The notes beneath the pieces were generated by a model. It saw only the letters and a program-made list of their open reading frames with translations. It made no database searches and was not told the DNA's origin. A stretch of DNA of 9,598 nt from Paracoccaceae bacterium (GTDB lineage Bacteria; Pseudomonadota; Alphaproteobacteria; Rhodobacterales; Rhodobacteraceae): positions 1 to 9,598 of the forward strand of contig JALQYS010000487.1 in assembly GCA_023254015.1 (NCBI GenBank), read 5' to 3'. Shown here one piece after another: positions 5,981-9,598 of this stretch (the stretch's first letter is position 1; the number at the start of each line of letters is the position of its first letter). A program made the position numbers and the translations under genes.

Positions 5981-6798
5981 CACCACCAGCCTTGGGCCAT
6001 CAGCCCGTCAAGCCCCGCCAGGACGGTATTGGCGCGCAGGGCTTCATCTGCCGCCATGAAGCCCGCGTGATCGACGGTGCCAGTGGTCACGCCCACGGCA
6101 AAGGCCCCAGCCTTGCGGGCCATGGCGATCTCCAGCTTGGGGTCGTCGCCGATGACCACCATTTCCTGCGCGGGGATGCCCAGCATGTCGGAAATATCTT
6201 CCAGACCAATGGTTTCCGGCTTGCCGAACACTTTGGCCTTGACGCCTGTGGCATTATGAAGCGCCGCCGCCACCGCGCCGGAAATCCCCAGAAGCCGCCC
6301 TTTGGCGCCTGCGAAATGCGGGGCGATGGAGGTGGCGTAAAGCGGCTTTCCGGCCCAAAGGAGTTGCGCCGCCGCCTCCAGATCCGCCGCGCCGAAATCC
6401 TTGGTCCAGCCCAGCATGACACCGTCGACCTCCCCCCCTTCGCCGGTCAGGGCAACCTCGATCCCGGCATCGCGCAGGGGCACGCGGGTGCCGTCGGCAG
6501 CGATGGTCAAAAGGCGCTTGACCCCCATCCGCGCCAGTTGCCGGGCCGCGACCGTCGCGGGGGTCAGAATATGGCCGGGATCAAGCACCAGCCCGGCATC
6601 GGCCAGAAGCGGGTAATAATGCGCAGGCGGAAAGAAGGTGCCGTTGGTATAGGCCACCACGGGCATTCCCCGCGCTTTCAAGGCGGCAAGGGCGGCCACG
6701 GCGCCGGGCAGGGCGGCATAGGTGCCGCTGTCCTTGTCCATCATGGCCAGCGTGCCGTCGATGTCGAAAACCGCAGCGCGGATCGGGTGGGGGTGCAT
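5980..6798 (-). CDS. HAD-superfamily subclass IIA hydrolase, NagD-like
   Basis: A probable phosphatase of 272 residues. Motif I is FDIDGTL with the nucleophile D12 and acid D14. Motif II is T51 in YTNGT. The motif III lysine is K193 in FGKPE, and motif IV is GDDPKLEI with D218 and D219. A large cap between motifs II and III (about 75-180) is typical of the NagD/PGP/pNPPase subclass. Substrates in this group are small phosphates such as sugar phosphates, phosphoglycolate or nucleotides, and the sequence does not say which. Its start overlaps the carboxyltransferase stop (TGATG, 6796-6800), and its stop overlaps the synthetase start. It is therefore an integral operon member, possibly for repair of a side product or a phosphorylated intermediate, but no pathway step demands it. 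Confidence 0.9.
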   Translation of the reverse strand: MHPHPIRAAVFDIDGTLAMMDKDSGTYAALPGAVAALAALKARGMPVVAYTNGTFFPPAHYYPLLADAGLVLDPGHILTPATVAARQLARMGVKRLLTIAADGTRVPLRDAGIEVALTGEGGEVDGVMLGWTKDFGAADLEAAAQLLWAGKPLYATSIAPHFAGAKGRLLGISGAVAAALHNATGVKAKVFGKPETIGLEDISDMLGIPAQEMVVIGDDPKLEIAMARKAGAFAVGVTTGTVDHAGFMAADEALRANTVLAGLDGLMAQGWW

Positions 6799-8258
6799 CA
6801 GCGGCCTCCGTTCAATTCAAGGGAAAAGCCGGGTTTGGATATCTTCACCCCCGACAGCTTTGGCCGCTTTGTCAGCTCGGAAACCAGATATTTCAAGGCC
6901 CGGGTCTGCGGATTGTAATCGCGCGGCGCAGGACCTGCGGCCTTCATCGCGTCGACCTGATCGGCGGGCATGACGGCGCGCAGCAGGAATTCTTCGTCCG
7001 AATAGCCCTTGCCGACCTTGGCGCGGAGCTCGTCCAACGATCCCATCCGGGGTTCTTCATCCAGTTCCTTGGCGCGCTTGGAGGATTTGATCCGGTCTTC
7101 CACCTCAGGGTTCAAGGGCATGGCGGGCGCGCCGAACCGGCCCAAGACATAGCGTGTCACCTCATCCGGGACGTTCTGATATCGCTCTCCTGACAGCACG
7201 TTCATCAGCGCCTGCGAGCCGACAAGCTGTGAAAATGGTGTCACCATAATGGGATAGCCCAGGTCGGCGCGCACGCGTTCGACCTCTTCCAGCACCTGCG
7301 GCAAAAGGTGCAGGCGCTTCATTTCCGCCAATTGCCGCTTCATCGTGCCCATCATACCGCCGGGCATCTGGTGGCGGAAATAGCTGCGGTCAAACTCGCC
7401 GGGGGTGCCATGGGCCAGCCCCTCGGCACGGGCCAGCGTAGTGAACCAGGCGTCCATCTCGGCAACCGCCTCGTCATCAACATCCACTGTCAGGCCAAGG
7501 TCACGCAGGTTGGCGATGGTGGGGGACATGGCGGGCTGGCCAGTGCCATTGGCGGCGGCAGAAGAGGAGGTGTGCAGGCAGGTCGCGCCTGAGAGCGCCG
7601 CCTCGGGATAGCTGAACGGCGCAAGGCCGATGGTGCAGTGCGAGTGGAACTCCAGCGGCACCCGGATCGCCGCCTTGATCGCCGGGATCAGCGTGCGGGC
7701 GCGTTCGGGGGTCACCAGCCCGCCGGGGTCTTTCAGATACAGCCGGTCAAACTGGCCCGTCTCGGTCAGCTTGCGGGCGGCCTCGGCGAAATGGGCGTCG
7801 TCATGCAGGGGGGAGAGCGTAAAGGTCAGCGCCGCGACAATGTCGCTGCCCCCGGCCTTGCGCGTCAGGTCCGCCATGGTGCGCATGGCGGCGACGTTGT
7901 TCATCGGGTCCATCACCGCGAACCGGTCAATGCCGTTGTTGACCAGTAAGCGGAAGGAAAACTCCATCAGTTCATGGCTGGCGGTCTCCCAAGAGATAAA
8001 GCGCATGCCGGTCGTCAGAAAGGAAAGCTTGGTCTTGGGCGCAGCGGCGCGGAACAGGCGCAGGCGTTCCCACGGGTCTTGTTTGGAAAACCGCACCGCC
8101 ACGGCCATGTGGGTAGAGGTGGTGAAATCGATCGCCTCGAACCCCACCCGGTCCATGGCAGGGGCAATGCCCAGCATCATCGCGGTATCCAGCCCCGTCG
8201 CGCCCCAGTTCGACTGGTTGCCATCGCGGACCGTTGTGTCGATGAGGGAAATCGTCAT
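6798..8258 (-). CDS. Stand-alone carboxyltransferase subunit, pyruvate carboxylase/5S-type
   Basis: The carboxyltransferase half of a biotin-dependent carboxylase: it moves CO2 from carboxybiotin to an acceptor. The protein has 486 residues, near the size of the transcarboxylase 5S subunit. An HMGL-like TIM barrel (about 3-270) is followed by the PYC/OADA domain (MPGG at 298-301, TPFSQLVGSQALMNVL, VPDEVTRYVLG). The metal site is intact: D12 in DTTVRDGNQ, the lysine to be carbamylated K176 in LKDPGGL, H205 and H207. T239 in NGTGQP matches the threonine that serves proton transfer. Unlike PycB or OadA it has no C-terminal biotin domain and no MKM motif; it ends in SLELNGGR. The pyruvate-binding arginine of LLRGxN is replaced by T83 (FLTTGMRF), and HTHDTSG by HSHCTIG. 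The true substrate is therefore probably not pyruvate. The start at 8258 overlaps the biotin carboxylase stop (ATGA, 8255-8258). A longer frame to 8609 runs into that gene and is not the start. Confidence 0.9.
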   Translation of the reverse strand: MTISLIDTTVRDGNQSNWGATGLDTAMMLGIAPAMDRVGFEAIDFTTSTHMAVAVRFSKQDPWERLRLFRAAAPKTKLSFLTTGMRFISWETASHELMEFSFRLLVNNGIDRFAVMDPMNNVAAMRTMADLTRKAGGSDIVAALTFTLSPLHDDAHFAEAARKLTETGQFDRLYLKDPGGLVTPERARTLIPAIKAAIRVPLEFHSHCTIGLAPFSYPEAALSGATCLHTSSSAAANGTGQPAMSPTIANLRDLGLTVDVDDEAVAEMDAWFTTLARAEGLAHGTPGEFDRSYFRHQMPGGMMGTMKRQLAEMKRLHLLPQVLEEVERVRADLGYPIMVTPFSQLVGSQALMNVLSGERYQNVPDEVTRYVLGRFGAPAMPLNPEVEDRIKSSKRAKELDEEPRMGSLDELRAKVGKGYSDEEFLLRAVMPADQVDAMKAAGPAPRDYNPQTRALKYLVSELTKRPKLSGVKISKPGFSLELNGGR

Positions 8259-9598
8259 GGGCAGGCTCCGGCAAGGCGGGGAAGAAGGCCCCCGAGGTAA
8301 TTGGTGTCGACGCCGCCTTTGGCGAACTCCTCGTCGGCCATGATGGCGGCATGCAGCGGGGCGTTGGTGGCGATGCCTTCCAGTTGCAGGATCCTTAGGG
8401 CCTGCTGCATGGTGGCAATGGCGGCTTGGCGGGTCGGGCCATGGGCGATCAGCTTGGCGACCATGCTGTCGTAATGCGGCGGGATCATCGCGCCGCTTTC
8501 CATGTGGGTATCGACGCGCAGTCCCGGCAGACTGGGAAACCACGCCAAGGTCACCCGTCCGGGCGAGGGGCGAAAGTCGTGCGCGATATCTTCGGCATTC
8601 AGACGGCACTCGATGGCGTGGCCCTGAAAGCCGATATCCTCCTGCCGCATCGCAAGGGGCCGCCCCTCGGCAATGCCGATTTGCGTGGCGATCAGGTCAA
8701 GCCCGGTGATCGCCTCGGTCACCGGATGTTCCACCTGGATCCGGGCGTTCATCTCCAGGAAATAAAAGGCCGCCCGTTCCACATCGACCATGAACTCCAC
8801 TGTCCCGAGGGAGCGATAGCCGATGTGACGGGCGTAGGCAGTGGCGGCTTGCAAGAGGCCCGCGCGCAGGTCAGGGGAGAGCCCCGGCGCGGGTGCCTCT
8901 TCCACCACTTTCTGATAGCGGCGCTGCACAGAGCAATCACGCTCGCCCGCGTGAAGGGTCGTTTCGCCATCTGAGAGAATCTGCACCTCGACATGACGGC
9001 CCGAGGTGACGAAACGCTCCAGATAGACCCGCGCATCACCAAAGGCTGCGGCAGCTTCGGCCATCGCAAGGTCCAGTTGCGGGGCCAGTTCGGCGGGGTC
9101 ATTCACCCGCTTCATCCCCTTGCCACCGCCGCCTGCCACGGCCTTGATGAGCAAGGGATAGCCGACGCGCGCCGCCACCGTCTCGGCCTCGGCCAGGGTC
9201 GCCGCATTGCCGCCCGGCACAAGCGGGACACCTGCGGCAAGGGCGTGGCTGCGGGCGCTCAGCTTGTCACCCACAGCCTCCAGATTGGCGGGGGTGGGGC
9301 CGATGAAGATGATCCCCACTTTTTCGCAAGCCATTGCCAAATCACGGTTTTCCGACAGAAACCCATAGCCCGGATGCAGCGCATCGCAGCCGGTGCCAAG
9401 GGCGGCCTGCACCACGGTATCAACCTTCAGATAACTGTCGCGCGAGGGGCCGGGGCCCAGGCAGACCACCCTCGTGGCCAGCTTGGCCCCCAACGACTGG
9501 CGGTCGGCCTGTGATACACCCAGCACGGTCTCAATCCCCAGCGCCCGCGCGGTGCGGATGATGCGGACGGCGATCTCGCCCCGGTTGGCGATGAAGAT
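8255..9598 (-). CDS. Biotin carboxylase subunit, 5' end outside window
   Basis: The ATP-grasp enzyme that carboxylates biotin with bicarbonate and ATP. 447 residues are visible and only a few N-terminal residues are missing, since the frame enters the window at IFIANRGEIAVRIIR, the normal beginning of AccC-type proteins. Numbering from the first visible residue, HPGYGFLSEN is at 75-84, the ATP lysine K152 is in LLIKA, the glycine loop GGGGKGM is at 156-162, RHVEVQ starts at 201, and the catalytic EMNARIQVEHPVTE starts at 282. CRLNAED and PSPG of the C-terminal lobe follow. The protein stops after the carboxylase C-domain, so it has no biotin carrier domain. It is coupled to the carboxyltransferase by ATGA. 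Sequence alone could suit acetyl-CoA carboxylase, but the partner gene shows that it serves a pyruvate-carboxylase-type complex. Confidence 0.94.
   Translation of the reverse strand: MFIANRGEIAVRIIRTARALGIETVLGVSQADRQSLGAKLATRVVCLGPGPSRDSYLKVDTVVQAALGTGCDALHPGYGFLSENRDLAMACEKVGIIFIGPTPANLEAVGDKLSARSHALAAGVPLVPGGNAATLAEAETVAARVGYPLLIKAVAGGGGKGMKRVNDPAELAPQLDLAMAEAAAAFGDARVYLERFVTSGRHVEVQILSDGETTLHAGERDCSVQRRYQKVVEEAPAPGLSPDLRAGLLQAATAYARHIGYRSLGTVEFMVDVERAAFYFLEMNARIQVEHPVTEAITGLDLIATQIGIAEGRPLAMRQEDIGFQGHAIECRLNAEDIAHDFRPSPGRVTLAWFPSLPGLRVDTHMESGAMIPPHYDSMVAKLIAHGPTRQAAIATMQQALRILQLEGIATNAPLHAAIMADEEFAKGGVDTNYLGGLLPRLAGACP

Larger units (their letters stand above)
3240..9598 (-). other. Five-gene translationally coupled operon (carboxylase to acyl-CoA)
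   Basis: Biotin carboxylase, carboxyltransferase, HAD hydrolase, acetoacetyl-CoA synthetase and SDR dehydrogenase lie head to tail with stop/start overlaps at 8255-8258 (ATGA), 6796-6800 (TGATG), 5978-5982 (TGATG) and 4001-4004 (ATGA). No intergenic space exists, so the promoter is beyond the right edge. The arrangement implies roughly fixed stoichiometry and a shared pathway. Confidence 0.88.

Noticed and set aside
4721..6070. 449-codon open frame on the + strand opposite acetoacetyl-CoA synthetase
   Set aside because: It is antisense to a clear protein family match, is rich in Arg, Gly, His and Gln, and has no recognisable domain. Long antisense frames are expected in GC-rich coding DNA.
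5992..6918. 308-codon + strand frame opposite the HAD gene
   Set aside because: The minus strand encodes all HAD motifs with start/stop coupling on both sides; this frame has no recognisable motif.
8259..8609. Extended N-terminus of the carboxyltransferase
   Set aside because: It lies entirely inside the biotin carboxylase gene in another frame, and the family start MTISLIDTTVRDG with ATGA overlap is at 8258.
1..9598. CRISPR arrays, tRNA or rRNA genes, insertion sequences, phage genes
   Set aside because: No regularly spaced repeats, no tRNA-like cloverleaf, no rRNA segments and no transposase or integrase motifs were seen on either strand.

Overview
The window is GC-rich and gene-dense. 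Its alphaproteobacterial character is clear and it most likely comes from the Rhodobacteraceae. The reasons are a CenR-like OmpR-family response regulator, strong G/C bias at third codon positions (which produces long antisense shadow frames), and a small-RNA locus carrying the CCUCCUCCC loop motif known from Rhodobacterales. These assignments come from reading the proteins and motifs; no search was run.

Layout. (1) 23-709 (+): a complete response regulator. (2) 710-890: a gap that appears to hold a small RNA on the + strand. It has an 8-bp hairpin displaying CCTCCTCCC in its loop, a second perfect 8-bp hairpin, and a strong Rho-independent terminator. (3) 891-2114 (-): an MFS exporter. (4) 2115-2363: a divergent, partly AT-rich regulatory region. 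It holds a second terminator-bearing RNA element that shares a 15-nt module with the first, plus an AGGAGGT sequence that can pair with a downstream CCTCCC. (5) 2364-3152 (+): exonuclease III. (6) 3153-3239: a short convergent gap with two inverted repeats. (7) 3240-9598 (-): a five-gene operon that runs off the right edge.

The operon is the main content. In transcription order it encodes a biotin carboxylase (5' end outside the window), a stand-alone pyruvate-carboxylase-type carboxyltransferase without a biotin domain, a NagD-like HAD hydrolase, an acetoacetyl-CoA synthetase and an SDR dehydrogenase. All four junctions overlap (ATGA, TGATG, TGATG, ATGA), so the genes are very probably co-transcribed and translationally coupled. 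The carboxyltransferase keeps the metal site of the family. However, the arginine that holds the carboxylate of pyruvate appears to be replaced by threonine, and HTHDTSG has become HSHCTIG. Together with the adjacent acetoacetyl-CoA synthetase, this suggests that the carboxylase acts on a neutral ketone such as acetone or a related methyl ketone. The beta-keto acid formed would then be activated with CoA, and the SDR might make the ketone from a secondary alcohol or act on a hydroxy acid. That pathway is inference. The carboxylase parts and the acyl-CoA synthetase identification are well supported.
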